Shown in pieces: positions 1-12,141 of a DNA stretch of 64,000 bases. The position numbers and the translations under genes are program-made. Source of the stretch: Struthidea cinerea (taxonomy: Eukaryota > Chordata > Aves > Passeriformes > Corcoracidae); assembly GCA_013397865.1 (NCBI GenBank), contig VZTI01002343.1, positions 1 through 64,000 of the forward strand, given 5' to 3'. The notes beneath the pieces were generated by a model. That model saw only the letters and a list, made by a program, of their open reading frames with translations. It did not search any database and was not told the DNA's origin. Positions within the stretch are counted from its first letter, which is position 1. Each line of letters begins with the position of its first letter.

Positions 1-1732
1 TAGGAGCAGGATTTTTGTTAGCACTTTGGCGCTGCTGCTATTGCTAATATTGGCTTCTGATGCTATAAAACGCTTCCTAGGAAGCCGCGTCTTCAGCTGG
101 GTGTCTGATAACTCCCGGGTATCCGGCAGCTGTCAAAAATACCAGGACATGTAGTTGTTTATCTCCAGCCCTATTCGAGCTTTAAGACAGTTCATACACA
201 TAAGGAAATACCGAAACTTTTCTTAAAGGTAACAGATAGAAAGGAGAACAAGAAATAGCTTTGGGCATCCTTATGGCTCTAAAGGTAGTTTAATCTCCCC
301 AGAGCGGTATTTTCTTAGGCAACGACCCTTACTTTAAATCACTTTTTTTCATAAAGTTTTTGAAGGACGGACACTTCCTTGTGCCAACTTTTTAACTCTG
401 TAATGTGGTATTTTTTCCTTTTTCATATGTAATCTGTGCATCATGGGACATTATTCCTTTCCATTATTTACTGAATGCATTGTCTGAATCTGTCGAGAGA
501 TTATTTTATCCTTTTAATTTAATAGGTACAGGATTCCTTGCAATTTTACAAATACAAGTCGGGTTATGGAGTAAAATAATTTTGGAGGGACTAACTGAAG
601 TGAGACATTGAAATTCATGCCGTTTCAAAGTTTGCAAATCCTAGGTTAGAAGTCCAAGAAGGGATGAGTAATTGATCAGGGTTTTAGATCTTTTGTGGCG
701 TGGTTTTTGTTTATTTGTTTTGTTTTCTGCTGCAGGGCATGTGACATTTGCAAAAATTTGTTACTGTATCCTTCAAGGATCATGCTATAATAAACAAGCA
801 GTATTACTAGACACATTTTTTTTCTTCCTACACTGTGTGTCGCTTGAATAATTTCTGTGTTCCACAACACAAAGGCCTTGTATCTTTGTGCATACAAAGT
901 GGTTCAAGAGGATGAAAAAACTAATTGGTTGTGAATAAAATAAAAAGAAATCAAATGGCAAACAACTAAAATGTTAACCATGCTCAGTTGCATTTTTCCA
1001 TCACAGTACTTAATAAATACTGTGGTTTCAAAATAAATTTTTTGTATTCATACAGAACAGTCTGTTTTCAGGGTGTCTTATTTTATGGTTTTGAAAATAT
1101 GCTTAGCTATAGGTGTACTCCCTGAAGTCAATGAAAAGATTTATACAGACTTGCCTGACTTGCAGGAATGAATTCTAGAAACTTTTCCAACATGTTATTT
1201 CTTCATAGGAACACAAGTTTCTGATGTTTCTGGGTTATATGCTTCTAAGCTTCCAGTAGAAGATCTCATTGGATTTATGGGCTGGTTCCATCCTTCTCCT
1301 AAGAGGAGAAAGATTCCATTTAGGCTTAGCATGAACTTTTGTGACATCTGTGTTGTATTTTTTTGTGTGGATGGAAAGGCAGTCTGGGTTTTAGGTAGCC
1401 TGCCATGTTCTTATATCCATTCTATTCTTTTCATGCCCCATTATGGAGGAGGCATGAAAGCAATAGTATATTTGAGACTGAAAATCCTGTGCTATAATAT
1501 ATATATGTTTGGTTGTTACTTTTATATTGGAATGGGGAGAAATTTCAGTTTTTCTCTACCTGGATCTAACAGTATCTTTTGATTGAAACTTTCATTTCTA
1601 GTCAAGTCTAAAGTGTTAAAAATTACTGATGACAAGGTTGCAATAATTTGATTTTTGTAATGTGCAGGTCCTTCCTAAGCTTTGAGAATTTGGGGTATTT
1701 ATAACGTTACGCATTTGTGTCTTTACATACAG
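1..1732. other. Upstream intron or flank of TMEM117
   Basis: This stretch precedes the first TMEM117 coding exon and ends in a usable splice acceptor (AG at 1731-1732 after a T-rich tract), so it is most simply the intron between a non-coding first exon and the first coding exon. The first ~170 bases are somewhat richer in GC and CpG than the rest and include a TATAAAA-like string near 64-70, but there is no CpG island and no convincing promoter. The short open frames here have no recognisable domain. I see no gene. Confidence 0.5.
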
Positions 1733-1760
1733 GCAAAACCCAGTTCTTCAGTATCTGAGG
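1733..1760 (+). other. TMEM117: TMEM117 5' UTR part of first coding exon
   Basis: These 28 bases lie between the acceptor AG at 1731-1732 and the ATG at 1761. The stretch carries an in-frame TGA at 1755-1757, immediately upstream of the ATG, so translation cannot begin further 5' in this exon. This supports 1761 as the start, and the purine context (GAGG before ATGG) is reasonable for initiation. Confidence 0.65.
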
Positions 1761-2037
1761 ATGGATAAAGACTTCCGCTACTACTTCCAGCACCCGTGGT
1801 CTCGCTTAGTTGTGGCTTACTTAGTGATCTTCTTTAACTTCTTAATATTTGCTGAGGACCCAGTATCTCACAGCCAGACAGAAGCCAATGTTATTGTTGT
1901 TGGTAATTGTTTCTCGTTTGTAACAAATAAATACCCTGAAGGAGGAGGCTGGAGATTTTTGAAGGTGTTTCTGTGGCTCCTTGCCATTCTCACAGGACTG
2001 ATAGCTGGGAAATTTCTCTTCCATCAGCGCTTGTTTG
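1761..2037 (+). CDS. TMEM117: TMEM117 first coding exon (residues 1-93)
   Basis: This exon encodes the N-terminus of transmembrane protein 117, a multi-pass membrane protein of about 514 residues in mammals. It is reported to act in ER-stress-linked cell death and in neuroendocrine cells; its molecular activity is not settled. The translation begins MDKDFRYYFQHPWSR and continues through FAEDPVSHSQTEANVIVVGN, nearly identical to the vertebrate protein I know. Two hydrophobic spans are visible, at about residues 16-31 and 66-86. The reading frame would continue past 2037 to a stop near 2082, but GTAAGT at 2038-2043 is a strong donor, and residue 93 is split after its first base (phase 1). That phase matches the acceptor at 27934, which restores G-Q-L-L-R-L-K across the junction. 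The N-terminus is cytosolic or lumenal by family prediction only; no signal peptide is evident. Confidence 0.95.
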
Positions 2038-2837
2038 GTAAGTTAACAGATGCATCTGCTGGCTTCCTGGTAATGGTTTTCTGACTTTTCCTTTTAGCTT
2101 TCTACTCATGGCAATTTTGTAAGCTTTGCTTTTAGTCGCTTCTACTGTTCAGAGCTGTACAGAACTCAGTACATCAAAACGTACATCATCGTGGAAACTA
2201 ATGCCATGTCTACTTATGTGAGCATAATTCTCAATGATTTCAGTCAAAAAAGGATAAAAATAGTGAAAGCTGGCATGTTTTAAATACTTGGGAGGTCAGT
2301 AATTTTCAATTTTTCCATGTTACAAAAATACTTTGCACCTTCAGACCAGTTTTTAGGTCTTATTATGTAACTTTCTCAGCAATTTGAAGAAAAGGAATTC
2401 TTCCTTAGGGCAGCAACTCTGCATGTCTTGTCAAAAGACACTTAAGTGGAAAAAGTCTCTTGTAAGTATTAGCAGAGCTGTGCTCAAGAGCTCCCATGTG
2501 AAAATGGGAATTCTACAGAGGCAGGACCTGTCTCTGTTTTAGTACAAGAGCTAGTCAGTAAAATGCAAAGGCAAGAAATGGGGGACGACATGAAATTAAA
2601 TGCTTTCGTACACAAGATATGACTTAACTGAGGAACATACTGTACATGGACTAACTGAAAGGAATGAAATAGCCCTGAATTAAATTCTGAGTCTGAGAAC
2701 TTAGATGTAAATATACAGAGATACAAAAGTATCTGTTGTTGTCTTAACTTACATGTAGAGAATGTTGCATCTGAGGGCTCAAGGCAGTCTACGTTTTAGA
2801 GATAAGTAGAAATCTTCAGTAGAAAAGATTTCTTTGT

Positions 2838-2925
2838 TCCTGCCACTTGCACTGCTCTTTGAAACATCTGATTCTGGGTGTATTGCTGCTGATCTAGATG
2901 GACAACCCCCATATTCTTATACTGG
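2838..2925 (+). repeat. Old CR1 3'-end fragment
   Basis: The string around 2850-2902 (GAAACATCTGATTCTGGGTG, then GATCTAGATGGAC and a later ATTCTTAT) follows the order of the 3' tail of ancient amniote CR1 elements, in which an 'aagcatctggt...' segment is followed by 'ctagatggacc...' and 'ttcttatg'. It is short and diverged, so the family call is tentative. The same tail, in better condition, ends the element at 42300-43222. Confidence 0.4.
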
Positions 2926-3475
2926 TAGGACTGCAGGATGGATGGCTACTGGAACACCTCGAAGCACATGAGCAATAGGCCATTTCCTTAGTCTGTCTCA
3001 TTCTATTAAGATTAAGAGAGAGCCACAATTGTTTCAATAAATCAAATGTAAAGCTGTTGTGTCGAGGAATGAACAAGCAAAGCCACATTAAGAGACTTCT
3101 TTTAATGCGGGCTTCTCTTGAAGCACTTATTCTGAAAAATAATTAAGCATCATGAAGACTACTCGGCTATTTTACCATAGTGTAATGGTAAATGTAAAAT
3201 GTTCCCATAAAGAGGACATTTTACCTGGAACAAGAGCTATCACAAGAATGTTTTCCTTTCTGGCTTCCCCAACAGAGAAATGATTTTGTTAAAGTGAAGA
3301 TGTTTAAGGAAAAGTGATGAAACTGATGATAAATTTAGAAAATTAGCCTGATAGTGAGAGGATTGAGAGGATATAGGGAAGATTAGAGGGTGACTTGCTC
3401 AAATTTGAAGGACAGAACTTTCAGTTCAGCAAAGGTAATGCAAGGTCCAGTGCTTGGAAGTGGCAAATAGCCAGC

Positions 3476-3492
3476 TTTTTTTTTTTTTTTTT
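3476..3492. repeat. Poly(T) tract (T17)
   Basis: An uninterrupted run of 17 T. No recognisable element is attached on either side, so it may be simple slippage or the tail of an unidentified minus-strand retrocopy. Confidence 0.9.
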
Positions 3493-6177
3493 GTCTGAAA
3501 GGCTAGACAATCAGTGGAACAAGTTTTTATAGGATATGACCTCATCAAGACATGAATTTTTCTTTTTGAGAGCACATTTTTCTGACTACAGAGTAATTAT
3601 CTTCTATCTAGGTGAGTTATGATGAAAATTCCTTCTGGATTTGTAAGTGGATATCATACGTAGCTAAACATAAATTTTAAACTGGCTTGATTCTGTCTTC
3701 CTGCCAGAAAGAGAAGGTCTGTCCAGCCTTCAGTGTCTGCTGCTTTGTGCCTTTGTGCAGTTGCTCAGTGAAACAGGATAGGGAACTTACCCATATTAGC
3801 AGTACCGATCTTTCATTTCTGTAATGATCACATCTCTGACCACACTGATGTTTGTGGCAGCACTAAGATGGGATCAGCATTTAGAAGAAACTAACAGGCA
3901 AGAAATTTATAACCCTGAAGGCAGTACTGGTTTATGGATATTTGTGGCTGTGGTCTGGGCGAGCAACATGGGCGTAGGTACTATCTGATTTTAGGCTAGC
4001 TGCTGCACGTTGAGTTTCACGGAAATTTGAGCCAATGTAGATCTGTCACAACCCCACCCTCCTAACACCAGCCAAATCATTTTGGTGCCTCCCTAGAGCC
4101 AATGCTGCTGTTGATGTGACAGCACAGCAAGCCAGCTCAGGCAGCCAATCTCATGGAAAACCAGTGGCTTCTGCTGTCATCTACAGCAGCTCCTTGAACT
4201 GATGTGATCACTTGAGTGCCAGTGCTGATGAAGTGGCCAAGGACTGTGCAGCCAAGCCAGCTGGGGGCCGTGGCAGCCATACCTGGTGTTGGCTCGAGTG
4301 CTGTGGGACTGCACCCACACAGTGTGTCAGGGGAAATGTGCTGTTGCTTGTGATACACTGTGAGCAGATGGCAGGCAGTGTGACTGAGGAGCTGACTGTA
4401 TTGCTGACTGATGTGGCTGCGTAGCTGGTGTGGATAGAGATTGCTTTGATGAGAGTGTGGGTTTACATCTTCAGTTATCTGTGTCTCCAGAAGATTTGTA
4501 CAGCCCATGCTGAAATATTTTCTACCTGTTATTTGCTGCTACTTTTATGACTTCATGGCCTAGAAATTGCTCCTTTTATTGAGATCCTCATTGAATCTGT
4601 CCTCTGGATCTTCTGGCATCAAGTAGTTAATTAATTCACCCCTTAGTTGTTTTTAATTTCCCTAGTCTATTTTTCTAAGTAGCTGCTATTTTGTAATTTC
4701 TTTTTTTATTTAACTTTTTTTTTTTTTTAATGTGTAGTTGCTTGGGACCACTCTGGTTTTAAATCCTTGTTTACTTATTTTGTTTTTTCTCTGATAAACT
4801 CTGTTTGTAGAGGAAATTGTGACTGGTTGTTTCTCGTGGCCTGTAGTGTTTCTTGTGGCTTCCTGCAGTCAGGAAACTAAATAGCACCAGTCAATCTCCC
4901 CCTGTCAGATCTTGGCTCACAGTGTAGGCTGCAAATTGCAAATGAAAAGGGTTGGTCTGCACATCTCACTTTAAATGAAGAGGAAAGGACAGGACTTTCT
5001 TTCTCCATGCCCTTTCTGCTTTTTTTTGTTCCTTGTCTACTGTATTTCTTGCTGCTGACTTTGCATAGGAACTAGAAAAATAGTGTAGCTAGAACTGTGC
5101 TATAATACAGTTTAACACCTGTGACAGCCACTGCCTGATAGCCATGACTGTCATGGACTGAAAAATAAAAGAAATAAGTTCAAGCATCTTATGTGTCTTA
5201 AAAGTGGAAGGAGACTGGTGCTGGAAACCTTATTTAGGGCTCATCACTCTGAGTTTACAGAGAGATAAAGGAGTAGGTAAACTGTATTGATGAGAAGTAG
5301 AGAGCTCGACCGGAGGATGTAGTGGAACGTTTTCTGTTGATAATATTCATTGCAACCTTTGAGCAGTATCATCTTCAGGGAATTCTTCAAGACACTCCTC
5401 ATGACTTGAAACAAGATTAGAAAACAATTACTTTTCTTGTTCTTCAGTCAAGAAATAGCTTACTTCATTTGATAAACATCTCCCACAATAAATAGTTCCG
5501 TGGAAAATAGCCTTTATCTAGTACATTATTTATATCTTCACGGCATGTCGTCAGAAAAAGTAGAATTTTAACATTGTCTTTTGGCTGTTATCCACTGTAT
5601 TATTTTGATCCATCACTAAGCATATCTTTTATTTGGTTAGGTATTGTGTTCTGCTGTGCTTTTTATTTTGCAATGGAAAGTGAAAGGTCATAGAAGAATA
5701 TTGGAAGTTTTGGGGAAATGAAAAATAAAGATACATACCCGTGCTTTGTTTTTTCTTTCCGCATGAGAGAATTACTTGAGATAAGGGAAAGTGGTAATTT
5801 CTTGATTAATTTTATGCTTTATTAAAACCAGAGAGAGCTTACAAACTGACCCATTTGATGACACTATGCATTCCAAAAATGCATTCAAATCTTGATTTAA
5901 AAGAAATTCCTAAATAAGTTTTTGCCTATTTTTCATATTGCTCTGGTGCATTGTATGGAAAATAGCACAATGTTTAAGGTGTAGAAAGTGTATGTTTTAA
6001 TTGGCACCTGCTCAGCCTATGCACAGTTGCTGTCCTGCACTACTTCAGACCTAAATTGTGAGTTCAGTGGGAGGTTTTTTGGCCCCAAGTTCAGGCTGTG
6101 CATTTTATAGATAAATATGATCTATCATGTAAATTTAAAATAGTCTTCAATTTGAATGGGCTTTTAGCAGTATGCAT

Positions 6178-6204
6178 AAATGGGCAGTATAAAATGGGCA
6201 GTAT
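6178..6204. repeat. Two-copy tandem duplication, period 14
   Basis: AAATGGGCAGTAT occurs at 6178-6190 and again at 6192-6204 with one extra A between copies. It is a small local duplication, with no sign of function. Confidence 0.9.
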
Positions 6205-7814
6205 ACTTGGAAAAATATTATCTTAATTTTTTCAGTCCAGCATTTTTGCTTTGACTGGTCCTTATATGTACTAATCCTTATCTTATGCTGCATATTAGAT
6301 ACATCACTTTTTAAAAACTTGCTGCAAAACATACATGCTTCTACCTGCCCATTTTTCAGATTCTAAGTGATTATAAAGATGTACTAAAATCTGGGTAAAA
6401 CCTGATTACAGAGACTGTATTTCTATTGTATTTGTATTTTAATCAATTGCCAATGAGTGTGCTTAGATTTGTAATTTTAAGTTCCTTTCTAAATGGTGTG
6501 GATGGAAAAACGAAATACTTAACCTGTTATAAAAAATTACAGAAAGCAAGATATATATAACTAAATCTGTATTTCTTAAAATAGAGGGATCATAATACAG
6601 CAAGTAAATTAGAGCTGTTGTATAAATGTTGAATTTAATGGGTTGCTCTCTTACAAATGTTCACAGTATGCAGTTTGCTTAAAATTAAATGATAATCTGA
6701 TCTTCATAGACACTGGGATAAATGAATAAAGCACTCATTATAGGAATTGCACTGAACTGTGAGTACACACAAATGTTGCAGATTTTTTAATGGACAGTAG
6801 TGCCATGCTGGGAGCAATTTCATGATAGATGGTTTAAAACAAAACACCTGCCAAGGATATGCTGTCTGAAAACATTACTTATTTTTGTCAGATATCTTAT
6901 CTGGAAGGCTCGAAAAGATCATGCAAATGTCTTAAAAGCAGACCCTCCGGTGTCTGCTTTTATGCTGAAATTTAAGGGGTGTATCAACTGAAGGGTGAAT
7001 CAACTGAATGAAGATTGCAAGAGGAAATTAGGCAGACTGGGATTTAGTCAGGATGATGGTGCACTACTTAGGAAAAGTGGATGTTAGGCAGGATAAATTC
7101 GTACAATATTACATATATTATCAATTAGTATCCTGATATATTAGGGGTCTTGTTAGTGTAAAATCTGGGCAGTGGTATTGCTGCTAGTGTTGGCATATCG
7201 CTTTTGTAGTGGTGCTTGTGACACAGCTAATGAACCATGTCATCTGTTTTGCCAAAGAAGCTTCCCATAGATATGTTAAGGTTTTTGCATACTTGTTTTT
7301 CAGCCAGACTGTTTCCCATTCTTGTTTGATAGTAGTGATTGGAACAGTTGTACCACCATCTGTAGAAACAAGTGATGCACGTATGGCAATATTTGCATAA
7401 ATTTCTAACCTGATTGATAGAGCATATTCTTTTCTGTTGTCAGCTCCATGTCTTACACTGCAGTAAGAACTGTCACTTAATACCCAGCAACTTTGTTCCT
7501 GCTGTTTCTTTTCCATTGATGACTTCAGCCTAATAGAAAACAACTGATAGCTGGTAAAAAATACTGTCTTCAAGAGCCTGTTCAGTATTTTAATAACAAT
7601 GACCAAGTTAATACTGTCGAAGGTATTCAAGGTCTACCGTGATTGCCTCACAGTCAATTCACCTCTTTTGTTCCAGTAAAATGTTGAAGCAATACAATAA
7701 AATTATTTTGGTCCTACAAAATGCGTGCCAAGGGGCCAGTCTAACAGTTTGCTAATAATAACAACGCACAAATGACTGTCAGCAAGTGTTTCTGAGAGCC
7801 AGAATTCTCAAATT

Positions 7815-7834
7815 AAAAAAAAAAAAAAAAAAAA
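7815..7834. repeat. Poly(A) tract (A20)
   Basis: An uninterrupted run of 20 A. It lies about 185 bases to the right of a long minus-strand open frame (7184-7630). If it is a retrocopy tail, the copied RNA would have to be in the + orientation, which does not match that frame. No target-site duplication was found by eye. Confidence 0.85.
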
Positions 7835-8771
7835 GGCAACATAAAAAGAGGGAGCTCTCAGCCATCCACTGAATGAGTTGCAGGCTCATCAGATTCCAGC
7901 TCTGGCAAGCTGACAGTAATTAAGATATCAGTTTATTTTAAACTTTACTTCGTTCATGAGGGAGACCACAAGTGACCTTTCAAATATAAATGAAAAGCAT
8001 GCAAGTGACCTACTAATTTCTTCTCTTGCTCTTATTTTTAGAAGAGCCATAACATCTCACTGCTTCCTCTTTTCACACTCAATGAGAAGACTGCTGCTGT
8101 CTGCACTTAGCCTTAGTTGTCGTATCAGTCTTTGGGTATGAAATTATAGAGTTTAATTGGAGAGATACAGGCAGTAGCTACAAAAAGATTATTCTCTCTT
8201 CCATGAAAGCTTTGATTCTACTGGAGGTGCATATCCCACTCCGCAAGTCATAGCATAAGAGTGCAAGAAGGGCTACGTGTGTCAGATTTTCCATAATGGA
8301 AAAGCTCTAGATAATATTTAGCATCCAGTGACTGAAAACTAAAAATAAGTTCATTGCTACTTCATATTGATGTGTCAAATCTGTGTTTTGATCTTTTTGA
8401 CATGACTTTCAGATTTTTCTTTCTGTTTGAAGCTGGGAGTGATTTTGGAATGATGCCTGCCACTTACAGGAATGGTATGTCTCCATTCCCCAATTTCCAG
8501 AAATAGAAGTGAGCTTATTCTTAGTAGATGTATCCTGATGGGCATAGTGCAGGTGCAGCCTACTGCAGGGGCAAATTTCATGTATCATTATCCCATACAA
8601 GGAGGAGATGGAGAGGATATTAGTGTGGAACACTACTTTGCCATGTGCCTGCTGGAGAGTCCCTAGGAGAACATGATTTCCTTGGTCATGTTGTGTCGTT
8701 TCGAAGGTCCCCTTAGGCTGTCAGAGTGCCATGAAAGTCCTTCACATACAAACCAACATTTCTCTCTGTGT

Positions 8772-8827
8772 GATTCTGCTGGGACCCCAAGCAGAATCCA
8801 GCCTGTGCACTCCCCAGCCTGTGCACT
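8772..8827. repeat. 9-bp hairpin followed by 16-bp tandem duplication
   Basis: GATTCTGCT (8772-8780) is the exact reverse complement of AGCAGAATC (8790-8798), with a 9-base loop. Immediately after it, CAGCCTGTGCACT is repeated at 8799-8811 and 8815-8827 (period 16). The two structures abut. Confidence 0.85.
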
Positions 8828-10667
8828 AGCCTTATAAAGTTTTATTTATGTATTTATTTTTAATTCCAGAATGAAAAAAACCAACATTCAGGGCCTTAAA
8901 AAACTTGTAATACATTGTCAGGATTTAGGAGCTATTTAGCAAATAGTAAGTGTGGTGCATACATTTCTCATACATATTTTACATATGGCAAAAGTAAAAA
9001 GAATTTGTAAATGTGTTCACTAACCTGAGTGACTTTCAAGGAGGAGGGATCAGTAATTGTTCCCTATGACACAGGTAGGGCAGAAATGCAGAGTCTCTGA
9101 ATGTGACTGCTGAGACATGAGAGGCACATGCCCTGATTTCAGGTTCTGGAAAACAGAATTTTCTGCTTTCTTCTTTTTCTCTTTTCATCAGAAGGGGCAG
9201 TGCCCCTTTCCCCATTGAGTAACTCATGCCAGAGGATGGCAGGAACAGCAAAAACTTTCCTGCTTTGAGGTTTCATACTCTCCATGGTGCCTCTGTGTGG
9301 GAAAGGAGTCTCCCAGGAGCAGGCTGGACATCTGAGTAAAGGTAGCAGCAGAGCCTTGAATTCATCTTTCATCTGCAACACTGGGCTGTGATCTTTCGAA
9401 GTGACCAGCTGCTTAGGGCTTTTTAGGCTCACTTATGTACATGCTAAATAATATTTTCTATTTCTGGGACACTGATGCAATGTCTGTCTACTATGAAGCA
9501 CACTTTTGTTTAATAGTAAAGAAAGAAGAAATTAAATCTGTACAAGATTCAGGTAAAGTCAAATATGCTAAACAAATAATGAAAAAAATAATTAGGGCCC
9601 TGAGGGAGTAAAGAGATGAGGCAAGATGAAGAAAAACATTCCTAGAGAGTCACAGCAGCAACAATATTTAATTTTAGCTTACTTGAGTAAAAGGCCTGAA
9701 AATTGAGAGACCACAGTTTTAATTAACAAAACCCCACAAATATCCCAGCTCTTTTGCTAATCTATGCTCGTAGATGTAAGTGACAAAAATATGGATCTTA
9801 ATTCACACCTGACAGTATAATGTGATGGAGGTATAGAAAAGGGAGGAGGAACTGAAAACTAGTATTTTATGTGGAATGTCTGTGGAGTTCTTGACTTGGG
9901 GAACTCAGAGCTTAGCACAACATTCAATTTTGTGTCACTTTCGTACAGCAAGTAAAAAAGTCTTTACAAACAGTTTTCTCCATGTCTACCACTCTGCTTC
10001 ATGTTATCCTCGATAGGTTCCAGATGAGAGTACTTTGAAGTGGTTTGGGGCTTATATCCCATGAGTCTTGTCTCTGTGGCAGCCAAAGGTGGAGCAATTT
10101 TTATCTAAATTAGAGGTCACTTCTGTATGACTTGTATAAATCCAGAGAGTAAAAGAGGAGTGCTACTCTTTTGGGGATGTCTACAGATTTCCATCTCTTG
10201 GGCTGCAGATAAAAAGCAAAATTCTCTTGAGACTGTGTTTCTGATTCCCTTGCTGGGGCGCACGCCAGAGCGAGTGCAGGCATCAGGGGTCTCTGCAGAG
10301 GTAAGGGCTACACTGCCTATGCAAAGAGCTGACCAAGGCAGCCTGTGTGTACCCAGAGGTTATCAGAATGCCACTCTGGGTATCAAACTAAATCAGAATT
10401 TGGTTGAGGCTCATATAAGGTTGTGCATAAAAGATGAGTCATGGATCCTTGTATTTCTAGATGCAGTTTGATATCCCAATACCGTTGGTGGTGTGGAATT
10501 GGTGTTCATCATATGCTTGTGTATGTGTGTTTGTCTTAGTTTTGTTTGGAGTTTTTTTGTTTTGTTTTTTTTTTTGTGTTAGACTCTCCTTCTGCCTTCA
10601 GACTTCAGACAAGTGTGCAAATTTTCATTAGGGATGGGTTCTGCCTTAATTTACTCCAGGAATGTGT

Positions 10668-10737
10668 TTGGTGGTGTTAGGTGCATGATTGGACTCAATT
10701 ATCATAGAAGTTTTTTCCAACCTAAATGATTCTGTGT
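10668..10737 (+). repeat. CR1 LINE 3'-end fragment
   Basis: The block GGTGGTGTTAGGTGCATGAT, followed by TTGGACTCAATTATC and TTTTTTCCAACCTAAATGAT, then TCTGTG, is the familiar CR1 3' UTR terminus. It is severely 5'-truncated, as is usual for CR1, and lacks coding sequence. Confidence 0.75.
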
Positions 10738-11031
10738 TCCTAACTTTACAAAACGTGTGGTTTGTTAGCTCCACCACAACTTCCACGCCTCACCTTCCAG
10801 CAAAACTAACTAGAGTCCTGCTCAGGTGGGATTTTGATTTATCAGAAAATGAATGATAACAGATCTGTTATTTTCATGCTGTGATAATGGTTATAGCAGG
10901 CGGGGTCCAGCTGTTTTATAGCAGGGGTGGCTGCCGCAATTACAGTCTGTGTGAACAACTGGCCAGAACCACAGTTAAAATTAGCTTCTAACAGCAATTC
11001 AGACAGAAATAACTGTCTTTCAACAGAGGAG

Positions 11032-11044
11032 CACCTTCTAGTGG
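11032..11044 (-). promoter_or_regulatory. Possible CTCF-like site (weak)
   Basis: CACCTTCTAGTGG reads on the minus strand as CCACTAGAAGGTG, which fits most of the CTCF core consensus (CCACYAGRKGGCRS), with mismatches towards its 3' part. Motif matches alone are common by chance; occupancy cannot be judged from sequence. Confidence 0.2.
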
Positions 11045-12098
11045 TCTCGAGTGAACGTGGCAGCTAGCTAAACAGTTCTTTAAATAAGGAGAGCTAAATA
11101 TGCTAGATAATGAATAGCAATGCATATTTCTGTACACTATTTTTATATGATTAAATTGATAATTCATTTAAAAACAAAGGAAAAAAAGCAAGCCTGAGTA
11201 GAGAAAGCATATACTGGGAAAAATGAAAACATTTTTTCAATTGCGATATTTCCTGTTCCTCCCCTCCTCCCTGCCGACCTACTAGTTTACTAGCTTTTTA
11301 TAAAGTTACCTTGAAATAGTGTTTTTGTATGTTCTACTTGCAACCTACCTACCCTTTGGCTTTCTTAGTAATGAAAATTTGTCTTCATAATACACCAGCT
11401 CCACCGGAAATTTGCCATGGAAATGTTACTTTGTTTAGTTTCACTGATCATTAAGGCGGTTTCTCCAGCCAGGGTATTCCTAGCAAATATAGTTTTGTAA
11501 TATAGTATTTGCCCTGGTTACTTTTCCAAATCACATTGTATCAAATTATTTAAAAATCAATTTTTCCTAAGTTACTACTAAATATAGTGGCTGTGATGGT
11601 TTAGTCTAGTCTGTGGTCTCTTTCAATTTGCATGTAGTGGATAATCCTTTTTGGACACAATTATATAGTGTACATAATACAAATGAATGATGTGCTATTT
11701 CTAGAAAGGCAAATTAAGATTAATAAACAGTGCTTCATATTATGTCATTGCAGGATATTTGTGCATTAGTGGAAGCTAACTATATGAAACATATTTGTAC
11801 TTAGATTTTCATTACATTTCTCTGAATTTTGCAATTCAGTGAAAAAATGTCAAGTACAGAAACTCAGATTTTCAGGTGATTGAAAGAAGACATAACTATT
11901 TGCTTTCTGACTCTAGAAACACTATAAACATATTCCTCAGTTATCAAAGTAGGGAACTTGACCTTTTTTCTGAAGAAAATTTTCAGCATTTGGAAACTTC
12001 AGCCGAAAGCTGAAATAAGTTTTGCGAACATTTTAACCCATGAAAGCTAATTTTGTATCATTTGTTTTGGTGGTGCCATTATAAAAGAGATTTGTTGA

Positions 12099-12141
12099 AA
12101 TAGCAAACCTATTTGGCAAAAATAAAATAGCAAACCTATTT
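12099..12141. repeat. Two-copy tandem duplication, period 27
   Basis: AATAGCAAACCTATTT occurs at 12099-12114 and 12126-12141. The second copy is followed by a diverged version of the remainder of the unit. Confidence 0.85.

Noticed and set aside
64..70. TATAAAA-like box near the left edge
   Set aside because: Single motif without CpG island, initiator or transcript support; TATA-like words are common in AT-rich DNA.
2038..2084. Continuation of the first TMEM117 coding frame to a stop in the intron
   Set aside because: A consensus donor at 2038 and the exact in-phase continuation at 27935 show this is intron read-through, not a C-terminus.
9036..9432. Overlapping minus-strand open frames of 71 and 97 codons
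   Set aside because: Composition effect; no domain and no retrocopy features.
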